Part shown: one piece after another, positions 11,286 through 24,121 of the stretch
Layout of the letters: every line of letters begins with the position of its first letter
How positions within the stretch are numbered: position 1 is the first letter of the stretch
Source: Parelaphostrongylus tenuis
Lineage: Eukaryota > Nematoda > Chromadorea > Rhabditida > Metastrongylidae
NCBI GenBank assembly: GCA_019055375.1
Contig: JAHQIW010002010.1
Location: forward strand, 62,001 to 126,000
DNA: 64,000 nucleotides
Reading direction: 5' to 3'
Made by a program: the position numbers and the translations under genes
Notes under the pieces: generated by a model
What the model saw: the letters and a program-made list of their open reading frames with translations, nothing else
Databases searched by the model: none
Told to the model about the DNA's origin: nothing

Positions 11286-11739
11286 TTTTGTATAACAATC
11301 GGCATCTTTTATGCAGTGATAACAACATACCATTGCTATAAGTGCAGTGAAATGCGAAACACTCTTGCAGATTGTATTTGTCTAATGGCTGTCAGCTAAA
11401 ACCTTTGCGGAAAGCTATCGATAGCAGGCTGTGTCACTCTGGTCTCTCACGAGGCAGTTAGCCCATCAGTCTTGCAGATGAAGCGCTTGATCTTCATATT
11501 GTTGTAGTTTCGTGAAAATTCAGACTTTTCTGTCACTAAAAGTGATTATTTCATCAGGGAAGGCGGCTATTTTTGCTCCAATCATGATAAACAGTTACAA
11601 ATAATGACTTGTTCGGCAGAAATGACACTGCACATTGCAATATGATGCCACTTCATCGATAACTCAGAGCAACTTCTTAGCATCAATGGACTTCAGGAGT
11701 TGTGACTTCTATAGAGTTGTAAATAATGTTTGTGTTCTT

Positions 11740-12640
11740 GTCCATTATGAGACGACAAATGAGTCTCCGACCGAATCCGCTGGAAAGGAATTTTCATAAA
11801 AGTGTTAGTTCATTTATCATTCGAAAGCCTAAACGCTGGTCGGAGCCGTACGTAGCCGATTTTCAAAAATTCTCTCTTCAAGCTGTAGCATGGAAAACAA
11901 AATTGTGTTCCGCACTTCCCACCCTCCGGACGCTTTTGTTTTGCTCACGCGTATCATCCGCTTGAAGCACGAAGAGCACATGAACGTGTAGAGAAAATCT
12001 CGTGGCATCTTAGTCAATCACTTTATATGGAGTTTCTTGTAAAGCGAAGAAAAAATTCTGTTGAAAACGAGTAGGAACCCGAATGTTAAATGCGTCACGG
12101 CATTGATCTTTACCAGCCCATTCATTAGCCGGTAATCAAACTCTTTGAATATGTGAAACTCGATTTTTTTTCCTGCTACACTGTCAGTGAAACTGCTTTT
12201 ACACAAAGTAAACACAGAGTTCAAATTATTGAAACTTACGACATCGCATGCTCACTAACAATCGAAAGAAAGAGCGCTTTTCGGTGAGGTGTAAAAGACA
12301 AATATTTTCCCTCTCCTGGGCGCCACTAAACGAATCTTTCCAAAATGCAAACACATTTTTGAATTCTTCGAAGCCTGTACTATCGAAGAAGTACTACCAA
12401 TCTAAAGAAGGGGCTTCGTCCAGCGAAGTTTCAGTGTGATAAGTAAAGAAAGCGGATGGTTATGTGAAACATAATTTTTACTTTGGGCTTCGCAGCGTTA
12501 TAAAAGGTTCTCTCAATAACCAGGGAAATTGAGATTGTAGCCAGAGATTTATGATTGTGAGCAATGACTAACGCTACCATGGAATATTATTGTTTAGCAA
12601 ATGTGGTTGAATATTCATCTATTCGTTCAACTTACAAATA
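11740..12640. mobile_element. MITE-A copy (long terminal inverted repeats)
   Basis: The left end near 11770-11880 ('TTCATAAAAGTGTTAG', 'TTCGAAAGCCTAAA') is the inverted counterpart of 12480-12640. The interior matches the other MITE-A copies ('GTGTAGAGAAAATCTCGT', 'AACTCGATTTTTTTTCCTGC' areas). It has no coding capacity. Confidence 0.6.
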
Positions 12641-12654
12641 CCAAAATGTAATTT

Positions 12655-14350
12655 TTTGGGAAAAGCCATGATTAGGGTGATGACTACGTCGCTGGAGATC
12701 GTGTGGCACACTGGTTCCACATGTGGCCAATGGTTAAACCCGTATCAAAGCAAGCCAAGTCCTGCTTTTTCTATGTCATATGAAAGTGACGGAACGATAA
12801 AAACACTGACTAAACTCATAGACGGAGTATCATAATTGACTGTTCAAACAATGTACTTATTTATTTATTTGTATTGCACTAGATTGGAAAGAAAGTTTCC
12901 ATCGTGTTGTAAAACATTCAAATTTGACGCATATATTCAGACAACAAACAACAACAACTATTCTTCAAATACAAGCCATCATTTCCACCACTTTTTGTTA
13001 TCGGTCCGCCAGGTTTCGGATCTGAATGTTTCCTGAGCAATTCCGTTCTGCAGCAGATAAAGACAAATTACATATCAGTAGATGCACAAGAAGTAGACCT
13101 TTCAAATCATATGAAAATCACACACGATTCATGCGAAAAAACGACATTCCCATCCGAACGATGGAATTTCTTTCCAACTTAATACATTGTAGAATGCGTG
13201 CTTCATATACTCTCTGGTGATTTATGATCGCTTTATTCCTTATCTTTCATAACTGAAAATTCTTCTGTTCACCATATTTTTACTATAATCGTCTTGACTC
13301 ATCTCGTTTGTTCCATTAGTGCTTACTATTCACTTGAAATGTCTTCGAGTGCTCCGCTCAAAAGAGGAGAACTTATCAAAAGCACGAAAACGACCAAAAA
13401 TAGTAAGAAGTAGTCGAAAGAACAGCACAGCTAAAGATACCACGTATGGCCTCTTTTTTGAAACTTCTTCTTGATATCTTAACACTATGACCTACATGAG
13501 AACTATAGCACTAAATGTTGGAAGTTAACACATCAATTCGACGTTGTGAACAAGTAATGAGGATGAGACGCTATAGCAACGCTTGTTGCTACCATGCCAT
13601 TTCATCTGAGGTGACGCAACCCAAATATATCTCCAAATTCTACGTTCACCACTCTAATAAATCGCAGCTATCAATTTGAAAAACCTAGTGTGAAAAATTT
13701 CGTCTTGCTTCCTCATGCGAAAAGCCAATGAGTGCAAACATACTCCGCAGTTTAACCTAAGTGATGTCTAGTCGAATATTTGAGGGCTCCATCTTTGCAT
13801 TTGGATTGCACAGCAACGTCACATTTTCCGAATGCTAGGTAATTTGATGTCTACTTGAAATTCCTCTTCCCTAGACTATTGGGGATTTTCAAATCGTCAA
13901 AATAGGAGGTCGCCAGTCTTATGGATCAGAGCAAAACATCACAGTGTCAATAGATTTCACCGGGAAAAAAATTGACTTCTCACTGGTAACTATATGTCGT
14001 GCATGTGAACGAAAACTCGAATACCTTTTCGATACCCAGAGGATTGCATTGAGGCCTCAAGAAAAGCGCGAACTTGCCATCTTCTCTCACCTTAAGGTGG
14101 TGCACCACCATATACGACTTTTCATTGAATGAAACCCCATAATAATTTTGGAAAAGGAAACCCAGATTAAGCTTTTACATTTGAGGAAGACGAGCTCACA
14201 CCAAAGTGTGTGTATCTCATGGAAATGAGTGGAGAAGAGTAAGCTTGCATACTTATTTCATTTTTCTTGAAGATCTAACACACTGCAAGGAAGCCAAAAA
14301 TTGGCAATCACTACTCGTCGACTGCATGCATGCAAATCGTGAAGAATTTT
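12655..14350 (+). repeat. Family C repeat, copy 2, with insertions
   Basis: This is the second copy of the 6045-7190 repeat. Relative to copy 1 it carries extra DNA at about 12860-13190 (containing a family D block) and about 14010-14240. The remaining blocks are in the same order. Confidence 0.6.
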
Positions 14351-14724
14351 ATTGCTTCTGCAAGTTTTGAACTTGGTAATTTCTCACCAAAACCTATGGT
14401 GAGTGTTTTCTAATTATTGTTGTTTTCATGAGAAAGTATTTGTAGAGCATACTGTCAGGGTAGGCGTGGCAGGTCTTATCGCTGAGTTTGAATCAATCAA
14501 ACGTACGAATGGTTTTATTTTGTTGACAGAATTTTTATCTCAGATACCTCACAGAAGATGTCGATACATGGTATCCACTGGTGCTCCTAACCACCTAGTT
14601 TCTGTTTCCCTATGTTTCGCCACAACAATGCGTTTGAGAAGATTCTACGAGGAGAATTTCGAACTTGTACTTGGATATTTGGAGAAGCCGTTTTCTGTAT
14701 GTCGTGCAGTGTATAAAATAAATT

Positions 14725-14890
14725 AAGCCTCTTGAGAACCAGCGTTGATAGGCAGGCGGCGTCGCGCCGTCGCTTGCGCGGCACCCATAGAGGATAGGCA
14801 CCAGCGTCTCTGTGCGAGAACGTCGTCCTACCTGCGTCTGCGTTCCCACGATATGAGACGCCACCCTTATAGTAGCTGATTGAGACTGTG
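14725..14890. repeat. GC-rich repeat related to the TTAA element at 62336
   Basis: The sequence from 'TTAAGCCTCTTGAGAACC' (14723) through 'GAGACGCCACCCTTATAGTAGCTGA' (14850-14878) resembles 62336-62509 and 35094-35330. The TTAA followed by an 'aCC(T)' end suggests a piggyBac-like non-autonomous element that is partly decayed. Confidence 0.4.
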
Positions 14891-14899
14891 AGAAAGTTG

Positions 14900-15195
14900 A
14901 TATATGAAAAAAAGTCAAGGAGAGTACGCCTCGGATATGGACAATCAGTTCCTGAGAAGCAGCCAGAGGCTGTAAGTCAAAGAAAATGGCAAGGAGTATG
15001 CGCGAACAATTATAAAACAGTGCTTGTTTGGTAATAATGACTTTGCGGATTGCAATACAATGCGATTTCTTCGATCAAGCTCATCTATGAACATTATCAA
15101 GTGCTGTAATTTTTCTAAGTTCACGTGCTCCTATTCCATTCTTGTCTTAAGTTCACTGTCCATCTTCCAATTTCACCTCGACGAATAACTTCAAT
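14900..15195. other. Spacer, nothing recognised
   Basis: No supported gene or repeat was found here. Confidence 0.35.
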
Positions 15196-15199
15196 TAAA

Positions 15200-15363
15200 C
15201 CACGTGCAGGTGGCCTTGGAAGGCCCATTAGTTCATGAGAGGCCTCCTGGTCTGTCATATCGAGCCTCCTAGAGATGGATGGCTTGGTGAGCCATGAGCG
15301 CGTAATCGGACCATGACCTCGCGCGCGACGCATAGCACCCATTACCACTGCGCCACATGCGCT
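15200..15363 (-). repeat. tRNA-SINE 2, 5' part
   Basis: The minus strand shows a tRNA-like head ('GTGGCGCAGTGGTAATGG') followed by a body containing 'GGCTCACCAAGCCATCC', as in the full copies at 40333 and 52670. The tail is missing. Confidence 0.6.
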
Positions 15364-15369
15364 CCTTCT

Positions 15370-16185
15370 ATCAATATTGCCTGTTTGCTATTGATTCAAC
15401 GTTATTTGCGACTTATAGTAGCCCCGGAGGACACAACATGGTTCTACTGACTATTCAAACTCACATCCCATAGAACGTAAGGTTGTTTACCACTTTGTTT
15501 TATGCCCATTGATTAATTGGTGTTCACCAACTATTGTAATTGCAAGTGCGTGCCACGGAGACGAGCAGTATAGTGAGTGTTATGGGCGACTCATCCCCGG
15601 CGCACAGGTATCAGGCACTGGAAATCGATCTTGACCATACTATGTGACACAGACATGACTTGTATAACATGCACGAGTCATCAGCCCTGCATACCATCCC
15701 GAGGTCTCGTCTTCCGAGGCGACCATGGTAACTCCTCATGCCCACGTCTCGTGACCTGCTTTTTGCAAACACTCTACTCATAAGCAACACTTCTCATAAA
15801 TTTATTGGTTCCTTTACGCTTCCGCTCTCATAAGTTTCACATTGCTTGCCGACATATCACTGTTGCGAAACTGAGTGAGGATCGATAGATCTTGACAGTT
15901 GTCGATCCATTGTTGTGTCACGTAATCTACCGTCGACTCACTATGGTATATTGGTGATGGGTACTGATGTATGATAATGCAAGTATTGTTTATTGCTATG
16001 ATTACAAATAATCCGCGTGGCAGACACTTTATTCCACACATCTACACCGAAAACATCAACGACTGAACCGAACATTCGATATTCAAGTCACCACAGTTTG
16101 GGGCATCGACCTCCCACCACTGAACTACTATTCGCTACGGTCTTCACCTACTATGGCAGATAGCTCTGCGTGCAAAGGGATCGAT
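15370..16185. other. Non-coding stretch, no gene recognised
   Basis: Open frames of 68-75 codons occur on both strands but none is recognisable. Confidence 0.35.
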
Positions 16186-16189
16186 GTCA

Positions 16190-16325
16190 TACCGTATGCG
16201 TCTCTCTTCCCACAAGATTCGCAACCTCTCTCACGTGGGCGACGCCGCCATTACAGCAGCTGAGTAAGATTTGACGTCGCGCGGCACGCGCTACAAAACG
16301 TATCATATGGTCCCTATAGGGTTAA
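16190..16325. repeat. Right end of a TTAA-flanked, piggyBac-like repeat
   Basis: The segment 'GACGCCGCCATTACAGCAGC' through 'CCCTATAGGGTTAA' (ending 16325) matches the right half of the element at 62336-62509. A matching left end was not found nearby. Confidence 0.4.
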
Positions 16326-16329
16326 CAGC

Positions 16330-17115
16330 CGCGTTCTGGCATTCCCGACAATAGTGCTGAATGGAGACGCTGGAAGCACAGTGTGTAGAGATGCGTTTGT
16401 CTACACGCTGCTTGGCCTTTGTTTCGACTGTGCCTCAATCAAGTCCCCTTCCTCTGAGGACGCTAATTTAGCATCACACCTGCCTGAGGACATTTTTTTT
16501 AATTTGCGAAAACAAATGAATACTCTAGAAGGTCCTGGAGCGCTCCACTACAGCTATATCAGAATTGTAAAGAGAACCTTCTCGGCCAGCATCTGTTGAA
16601 ATTCGAGAATAGGACATGCCAGTCCTCATACTGCAGCTGAACCTAGGTATAGATACGAAGACCTCGAACGATCGTTAACGCACTCAACCAAGTGAAAAAA
16701 TAATGGAGCTCATACAATATGTGATAAATGGTGCAGAATGAATAATTCACCAAACATCGAGACGAAACTAATAATTGGTCATTCTTTTCGTATATTAGTG
16801 CGCAACCAAATACAAGTGATAATTCAATTGGGCATTTACTGGGAGTAAGTGTTTTCGTTGCTCACCAACTAGTAGTCACTCGAAGAAACTGTTTAATCTC
16901 ACAGACGACAAACTAGCTCAGTGCTTTGTTTCATTTCGTGCAAACTGCCATACAATAAAATGAGTGACAGGATCTTATCAATTCCAGAATGTCGGATGTT
17001 TGGACTTTAAAGCATGTTCATCAACATCGGCAAAGTCGTAAGAGACGCAAATTACATGGCAACATCGGCCAATCTAATGCAGTTTATCTGCACACAGTTA
17101 ATTAAACAATATTAT
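16330..17115. other. Non-coding stretch, no gene recognised
   Basis: An 81-codon open frame (+, 16354-16599) lacks recognisable features or convincing splice sites. Confidence 0.35.
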
Positions 17116-17117
17116 TG

Positions 17118-17700
17118 GTCTTCTCATAAGTTTTGGCATTCGAGCAACAAACACCAAATTTATCAATCATAAGTTATTGAATTTGCTTAGCAGCACTATC
17201 CAAAGTGTTCGCCATCAGCCTGATCACATTTCTGCCAGAGAGGATTTCTGAAGAGGTGACAGCCAGACGGCGATATGTTAGGTCTATGCGGCGGTGATCC
17301 AGAAACTCCCAGCCCAGCTCGGTCAACTTCCTTTTTGTCAGTCTGGCGGCATGCACCCCTGCGTTGTCTTGAAACAGGATGAAATTGCGGCGACGTCGAC
17401 GTGACAGCGTCCGATTGCAACGGTCCAAGCGCCCACAGTTGTGCTTTGCGTTGGCCTTCTCGCCGGCTGGCAGCAAGTCCCAATGAAATAACCCGGTTCG
17501 GCTGAAAAAGACGACGAGCATAGCCTTTGGTGCGAGCCGATTAGGAAGTAAAGCTGGAGTTTTTCATTGGCCTTGTGAGAACCATTGATTCGAACAACGT
17601 CGACTCTTGAAAAAAAACCGCTTTTCGTCGATGGTAATGGCCTTGGCCAGAGATGGAGTCTGATGTAACGACAAAGCAGTTTTTAGGTAATATTTTTCCG
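17118..17700 (-). pseudogene. Mariner-family transposase, decayed
   Basis: The minus strand encodes the second half of a mariner transposase: 'TIDEKRFFFK' near the N side, then 'GLFHWDLLPAGEK', 'FILFQDNAGVHAARLTKRK' and 'LTELGWEFLDH'. QDNAGVH contains a catalytic Asp of the DDE/D triad. After 'LDH' the frame shifts: the continuation 'PNISPSGCHLF', carrying the last catalytic motif region, is in another frame (17196-17483). A stop follows the 'GQ' near 17560. At 17118-17170 lies the element's terminal sequence, 'CATAAGTTTTGGCA'-like, shared with the mariner fold-backs at 40238 and 49617. The N-terminal HTH part is absent. The pseudogene is inactive. Confidence 0.88.
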
Positions 17701-17709
17701 TTCGCTCAG

Positions 17710-19130
17710 CTGTGCTTGAATGAGCTTATGTGATTTCCATTGACCATTTTCCACTTCCTGCCTGCTGCCTTCAATATTCTACTGATAGTCACATAACTAA
17801 CTGCAGAGCAGGAACACATGTATTGCACTGGAAAGGTGCATTGAAACAGCCACATTCGAGGGGTCTGGATTTTTGGCTCGATTTCCCAATATCCGTAGCA
17901 GATCGATCTCAAACTTGGGTAATTAAACCTTTGTCTGCATAATAATACTATGGCACGGCAAACAGCAACAATAACGGCAAATACGGCAATATGCGACATA
18001 AACGAACGACACTGATGAGAAACTGTGATTGAGATAAAGTGGTGGTTCAGTAGGTTTATGTACTTGATGATACTAGCAGAATTGCTGTTATAACGATACA
18101 CAAGGCTTCTGAGATGAGCGTGAGGAATGTAAGCTACAGTAGAAAGTGATGAGCCACGAGTGAGTGGTTAGTCCACAATAGTCTAGTGCTCCTTTACCAA
18201 GTACATGCTCAGCCTTTTGATATATAGTTGTACAGGAGAAAAGTGTAGCAATGATGTGTCAATTCGTTGAGCACTTGTACATTTTTCATCTTTTTTATAG
18301 GAGTCGATTTGAAGATTCTTTATAATAAGGTGCTAAATTTAGCTACAGCCGTTTTGAATGAACTATGGCTCAATAGATTTTATTCTGATATGAGACGTAG
18401 CTGTAAATTCTGAACGGCTTTCCAAACATTTTGAAAGTCCAAAGCATATTCATTAATGTTGAACGTTTAGGGTTCAAAGAAATTTGCTGAATACGTGCCT
18501 CTGTCACTCGAAAACAGTCCAGTCACTTTGGTGATGTCACTGTGGCTTCAAAATACGTGAAGAGGTAACTGTGAGAGATAAATAGTTTGTACACGGCAAA
18601 CACAGAAGATTGGAAGAAGACCTATACTCAGGAGCTACTTTTAGTAAAGTGTTCGCACACTAAATCAGGAAAATATTACCAAGAAGATCTGCATAAAATT
18701 TGAGGCGGACTCATGGATGCTCTCGTAGATAAAACGTTGTACAAAGGCTCAATAATCACTTTTACACAAACATTCAGATTTCAAATAGCCGCCTATAACA
18801 CATTTATAGATTACCGAATTTATTTGGTAATTTTTGCTTGGTTTAGCTCTAATTTTCCTTCACAACATGAGTGAACGACGACATAGGCCATATGAAAGTG
18901 AAAATTAAGGGAGAACCGCTTCACGACTGCACTCATTACCACTGGAGGGATTGGCCACATCGACGAGTAGCTAAAGCAGATCTTGCGCCTATCTACTTAT
19001 TATCTAAGATTTGATCCAGCTCGTGAGTTGTTGGTTCATAAAGAAGCTGCCCGTAACGGTCAATCTTCCACGTTATCAAACTATTCAACTATAGACTTTC
19101 CCTTGAAATTTTCAGACATGGACTATTTGG
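17710..19130. other. Non-coding stretch, no gene recognised
   Basis: A 131-codon minus-strand frame (17706-18101) overlaps a 70-codon plus frame. Neither matches a family I know. Confidence 0.35.
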
Positions 19131-19136
19131 CCGGGG

Positions 19137-19260
19137 CGAGTGTGGCGCAGTGATTAAAAGTGTCCTGCAAAAAAGTCAGGGCCTTGGCGAACCCATTCTA
19201 CATTCCAGATGGTGCATTGTCCGATTATGGTCGGATTTCCGCATATTGAAACGTTTTCTG
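19137..19260 (+). repeat. tRNA-SINE 2, truncated head
   Basis: Starts with 'GTGTGGCGCAGTGATTA', the A-box region of SINE 2, then diverges. Confidence 0.45.
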
Positions 19261-19264
19261 CGTG

Positions 19265-20375
19265 AACGCCGATTTCGAGCATTTGGTGAAGATGAAGAGG
19301 CATGTCACAATTTTTTGACTCAACATCCAAGGAGTAGTATTTCGAGCAAATCTGGAAGTTTGGAGATCGTTGGCAGAAGATCTTGCATAGTGATGGTCGT
19401 TATTTGAAAAAAAATGTTATTATTTTTCATTGAATTTGTGTATAGAGTTTGAATTTTCAGCGGGTGTTAAGTAAAATTTTCTCATCCTAATATACATCTC
19501 GTTCTTCTTCGCCATCTAAAATCAGCATATTTAGAAGACCAATCGTCGTGCATTGTTCGGACGAAATTGGACGAACTGGTTCTATGGTACTCATTCAACA
19601 TAGAGTAGAACTAATATATACCCTAGCACAATTCAATGAAACTCGTTGATTATTGCTAAATTTACGTAAACAGAAAGATAATGCGATACAGGTAATTTAA
19701 ATAAACATTAGAAAATCTTTCAAAACACTTGTAATGCTTCTTATATCACTCGATGATTTTGAGCCATTTGCGTTATGATATTCTTACGTTGTGTGATATA
19801 ATATCATTGAAGAATCAACGAAACCAAAAAATGTTGAAAATGTTCGTCCCTTCGACCCGAATTATTTCTCTTGTCGAAAAATGTCACTCTTTTCAGATAG
19901 AGGATCAATTGATTATTTACCGCAGCAAAAGGATTTTAAGTCGAGGCATGAATGTGAGGCGATTTTCATATTTCCTATTGAGGACAACCCTTGCCACAAC
20001 TCACTATGCGCATCCCAGCACTTCTTGAATTCGTTTCGTTTACTCGCCTTCGTTCTACACAAAAGTCTTCACTCATCTCAAGTTTCGCTTCGGCTGCTGT
20101 TTGAGGATTTTCTTTTTCTTTATAAATGACGTACAGTGGTGGTCAAGACAACTCTTGCATTCAATTTTGAACGTAGCCGAGCTGTCGCGTTTCGGAAGGG
20201 GATTTGTTGATTGATTACAAAATAATCTTAGGTAGAGGGTCGATCCGCTGCGTAGCTTATCACCTGCCTCCTAATGGGCCGCATCACTAGCCAGCGCAAC
20301 TTAACCTCCATGAATACTTTTGAATCTGTCTAACTTTCTTATATAAATATGCTGCTTTATGCATTTTTTACTTCA
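19265..20375. other. Non-coding stretch, no gene recognised
   Basis: Two overlapping plus-strand open frames (19753-20129) have no recognisable content. Confidence 0.35.
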
Positions 20376-20379
20376 AAAT

Positions 20380-21310
20380 ATGAACTTCCACTATTTAAAC
20401 GCTTGCTGCAAATCGTCTTGTTTTTCGCAACATCAAAGATTGACTGGTCCTTAGATTCTCATGTTTTATGAGGATCCATTTTTTTCCTCTTTAAGGGCAA
20501 GACCTTTTCAGCGTTTAACCGAGTTATAGTACTCATTCGAAAGCCCAAATTTCAGCGATTCCAATGCTGCGCTTGATTCCTCAGAAAGCATCGTTTTTGC
20601 GCTCTAGCAGCGAAATTAAAATTGAGTTTTATACTCGGTGCGTTTCGTCGGATTTCTTCCTAGAGTTAGCGTTTATCGTGAAATATTACTAGTCTTTCGC
20701 TGCTAAATCTCAACAAATCCAATTCTGAGCTTGCTTTCTGAAAAGACCTTTCTAATACGTTGCAGCATGGAGACTGAAATTCAGTTCACACACGGGGCGC
20801 ATTTCTTGTCGGCTGGGAAAAGTGAATAGTTGTGACTCAATCACGGGCTTGATTGGTCGCACAGCGCTGTTCACACGGGGGCGCAATTTTTGGAACAAAG
20901 TTTGAGGTTTCTTTCCCGCTTTTACGAAAATCTCGACCTGAAACGTATATTTTGATATTTAAGATTCCCTCCCCACGTTCACATGCTTTTCGTGCATAGG
21001 CTTAGGCTACTTAGATTTGGTCTTATTATCGATGTTATTTGACGAAATCAAGTGAAATGAAAAGCCCAAACTCACAGAACGATAAAGTGTCTGTTACAGT
21101 TTCAATATAAAAAACCTACGAATCGCCATAAAACAGAAAAAAATGTCCAAATAACAAAAATACGCGCGATTACGCGACCCCCTTTGAAACCAGATCCATT
21201 TCCTCTGCTACAGCACTGTGAGTAAGCCTTCTTAACGCAACTACATTTTGAAATCCATCGACATTTAAGCTTTCCAATTACTACTATAAGTCTGCTGAAA
21301 AATCGGTGTT
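20380..21310. repeat. Dispersed repeat family B, copy 2
   Basis: Matches 7300-7800 in several blocks, including 'TTTTCGTGCATAGGCTTAGG' and 'AAGCCCAAACTCACAGA'. The interior has MITE-A-like pieces. It is non-coding. Confidence 0.5.
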
Positions 21311-21319
21311 CAACAAAAA

Positions 21320-22055
21320 CGAGTCGTATACACAAATTGGTCCTCGAAAACGAAAAATAATCGATCGTTACCAAACAATATTCAATATGCAAAGTGCTCC
21401 TGTAGCGACCAATATGCGAACTAGTTCCTATAGTAGAACTGCTGATACTAAAGTTTTCCCACTTCTAATCACTGTATACCGTCTTTGTCCTCTTAATTGT
21501 CATCGTCTCTACTAGCTCTTTTGCCTAATCTATTCATTTGCAGCTGCGACTGCTACAGTAATTCAAATTCAAGACGGGTCAAGTAGATAAACGTTTTGAG
21601 CCACTTCTTGCACATAATTCATTAACAAGTCTGATTCAACTGTAGTCAACAGTAAGATCAAGTTCAACTGTATACAATAGAACTTTCACCTCTGTTTTCT
21701 TCACTGATATCAAAATAAACCATTCCTCTGTTCCATGATGTACGGACACTGTAGAAACCATCGAAACGTCTTTATCAAATACCAGTTTGATATTGTGGTT
21801 TCAACATAAAATACGCGAAGCTACAATTCAAAAATAGAAGTCACCTACAATAATGATATATTATGCTTTTCAAAAAACAAGTGTGAACAATATCACAGTA
21901 TGCACCACCTAAAGTAAAATCACACGCAATATGAGGATGATTCCTGAAGCAAAAAAACATCTAATATTATGTATAGAAATTGACAATAACTCAAACATGA
22001 TAAGCTATATGGGCTCATTTCCGTTAGGGTAGCACAGATTTCCAAGCCTATACCT
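21320..22055. other. Non-coding stretch, no gene recognised
   Basis: No exon, RNA or repeat with clear partners was seen. Confidence 0.35.
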
Positions 22056-22059
22056 TACG

Positions 22060-22730
22060 CTGTACAAGAACTTTTCATGTGGAGTGTTAGTAATCGTTCA
22101 AAATTTTGAATCTGGGCTAGCGCTGTACATGCCGCTTCTCAAAAAGACCCTTTTAGAATGCTCTAAAATTCAAAATAAAATTATGTTTCAAATCGTTTGA
22201 GCAAATCAACTATTAGTTCGCTGGTAGCACGAAAAGCATATGAACGTGCAGATAAAAAGTTGCAGTGTTAGAGTCATACGTCTAATCTGGAGTTTCTTTC
22301 AAAGCGCAGAAGCAATTCCTAATTAAATCAAAACATCGTACTTTCATGTTAGAAAATCAATCGACGTTCGCTCCAACCGCCGTTCCCGCCTCACCTCCGA
22401 CCCGTGAACTGGCCAAAGAACACATGATCACGTATGTGAATCAATCTTATTTTCTCTACTATACTGCAAGAAATAGTCTTTCCAGAAAATAGGCACAGCG
22501 TTGGATCCATGAATCTCATGCTATCGAATGATTACTAACAATTTGAAGAAAGAGTACTGTCTTGCGAGAAAAACGCGTGTTCGGAATATGTTTTCCTTAA
22601 ATTAGAGCGTTATCATGATAGAATTTGTTTAACCGGCCACGTACAGTACTAACCAGAGATTTAAGCTTGCAAATGATTAGTGGTACTTTTAACAAAAAAT
22701 TTCTGTCCACGGTAAGGAATAGGCTTGTAA
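22060..22730. mobile_element. MITE-A copy
   Basis: Inverted ends near 22070-22150 ('GAGTGTTAGTAATCGTTC') and 22625-22725 ('AACCGGCCACGTACAG...AGATTTAAGCTT') flank the usual MITE-A interior. Confidence 0.6.
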
Positions 22731-22739
22731 GTTTGTGGT

Positions 22740-23235
22740 ACTAAACGGGAAAGTACCGTTATAACATAAGAGCATGTGCCTACCGTGAGCCAAATCTCAG
22801 ATAGACTCCATCAGTAGTTCGTTCACAAAAGAGATAGTATCAAAAACTGCATGTATAGGGTGGTATGGCATTTAACAACTGATACTGATGGAGCTCTAGT
22901 TTTATCGAATACACATAGTGGCAAAATAATTCAAGTTGAAAACATCTCTACAATTTGTACAAAGTCTTTATCACTACTTGCTCATTCTACCAAGATTTAA
23001 ATTTCTTGTGACGGCTTAAGAAGTGAACTAAAGTTCAACGATATAGGCCATGTCTATTCTACAGTGCAGGCAAATATTAAAAATAGTGAACTCGCACACA
23101 AGCACCACAACATTAGTGTTTTCGTAAACGCATCCCTCTGACAACGACTCACTTCATAAATAGCGATTTCAACTGAAACAGAATTATGAAATAATTTCAA
23201 ATAACAGCTTTCACAGAGTAAACATTGGGGTTCTT
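22740..23235. other. Non-coding spacer
   Basis: No gene recognised. Part of it (22800-22920) resembles 10770-10860 and is probably an unclassified repeat. Confidence 0.35.
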
Positions 23236-23239
23236 TTCT

Positions 23240-23990
23240 GCTGAAGGCGACGAATAAGGAAACGACCCTTTTCGTTGAACAAGAACGTTACAAAAACGTT
23301 TCAGTGATTATTCGAGAGCTGAAATCTCTTGCGATGCTAAGCATGTGGTCGTTTTTCGAGAGGCAAATGTGGTCGTTTTTTATAACGCTGCAGCATTCAA
23401 AATGATATTACGTTTGCCCGAGCGCGCGCTTCTGTTATTACCTCGCTGGAAGCACGAAAAGCATATTGACGAGTATAAAATATTTTGTAGCACCAGTTGT
23501 AGTATCAGATTCATACGTTTTTTTGGAATATCTTTCAGAGAAAAGGAAAAATCCTTACGTAAATAACAAAAACTGCACTCCACATGCGAGTGGCGCCAGA
23601 GCGATCGATCGATCGTGGAACGCCGTATCGAATTCACGGTCAGCAAACACCAGCCCACACACTCGCCAGCAAACGAATGCTCGCGTATGTGAAACTCTAC
23701 CTTATCATTCCTGCTAGACTGCAGTAAGACAGTCCTTCGCGAAAATAAGCACAGCGTCGGAATCGTCGGAACTTACGCTATCGAAAGTGGTCACTTATGA
23801 GATGAGGAAAAAGCTCTAACCTTTGAAAAATACGGAGTGAAACAAATGTTTTCATTTGCTAGAAAGATGAAAAAATACTCTTTCAAAAAGCGCCCACGTA
23901 GCGCAGTAGCCAGAGATTTAAGCTTTCGAACGGGAAAACGCAATAGAAAGTCTTTGTCCGGCGAATAGGGTCGTTTCTTAATTTGTCACC
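23240..23990. mobile_element. MITE-A copy
   Basis: The interior matches 1500-1900 closely ('ATCGATCGATCG' block, 'TATGTGAAACTC', 'AATAAGCACAGCGTCGGAAT'). The right end near 23885-23990 has 'CCACGTAGCGCAGTAGCCAG'. It lies just downstream of the PPP1R21-type stop codon. Confidence 0.6.
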
Positions 23991-24121
23991 GTCTAACTGA
24001 AAAAAAATCAAAACTGGCTTGCAAAGTGCTCTACTTCCGGCCATAGCAGTTATATAGATTGTAGAGAAGTCAACGAAACACAGCAGTATTTGCGCAGCAA
24101 TTTTGGTGGGTACAGTTGCAA

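Noticed and set aside
20990..21010. TTAGGC-like bases as a second telomere array
   Set aside because: Only one unit is present, and it is part of the family B repeat also seen at 7550 and 39150.
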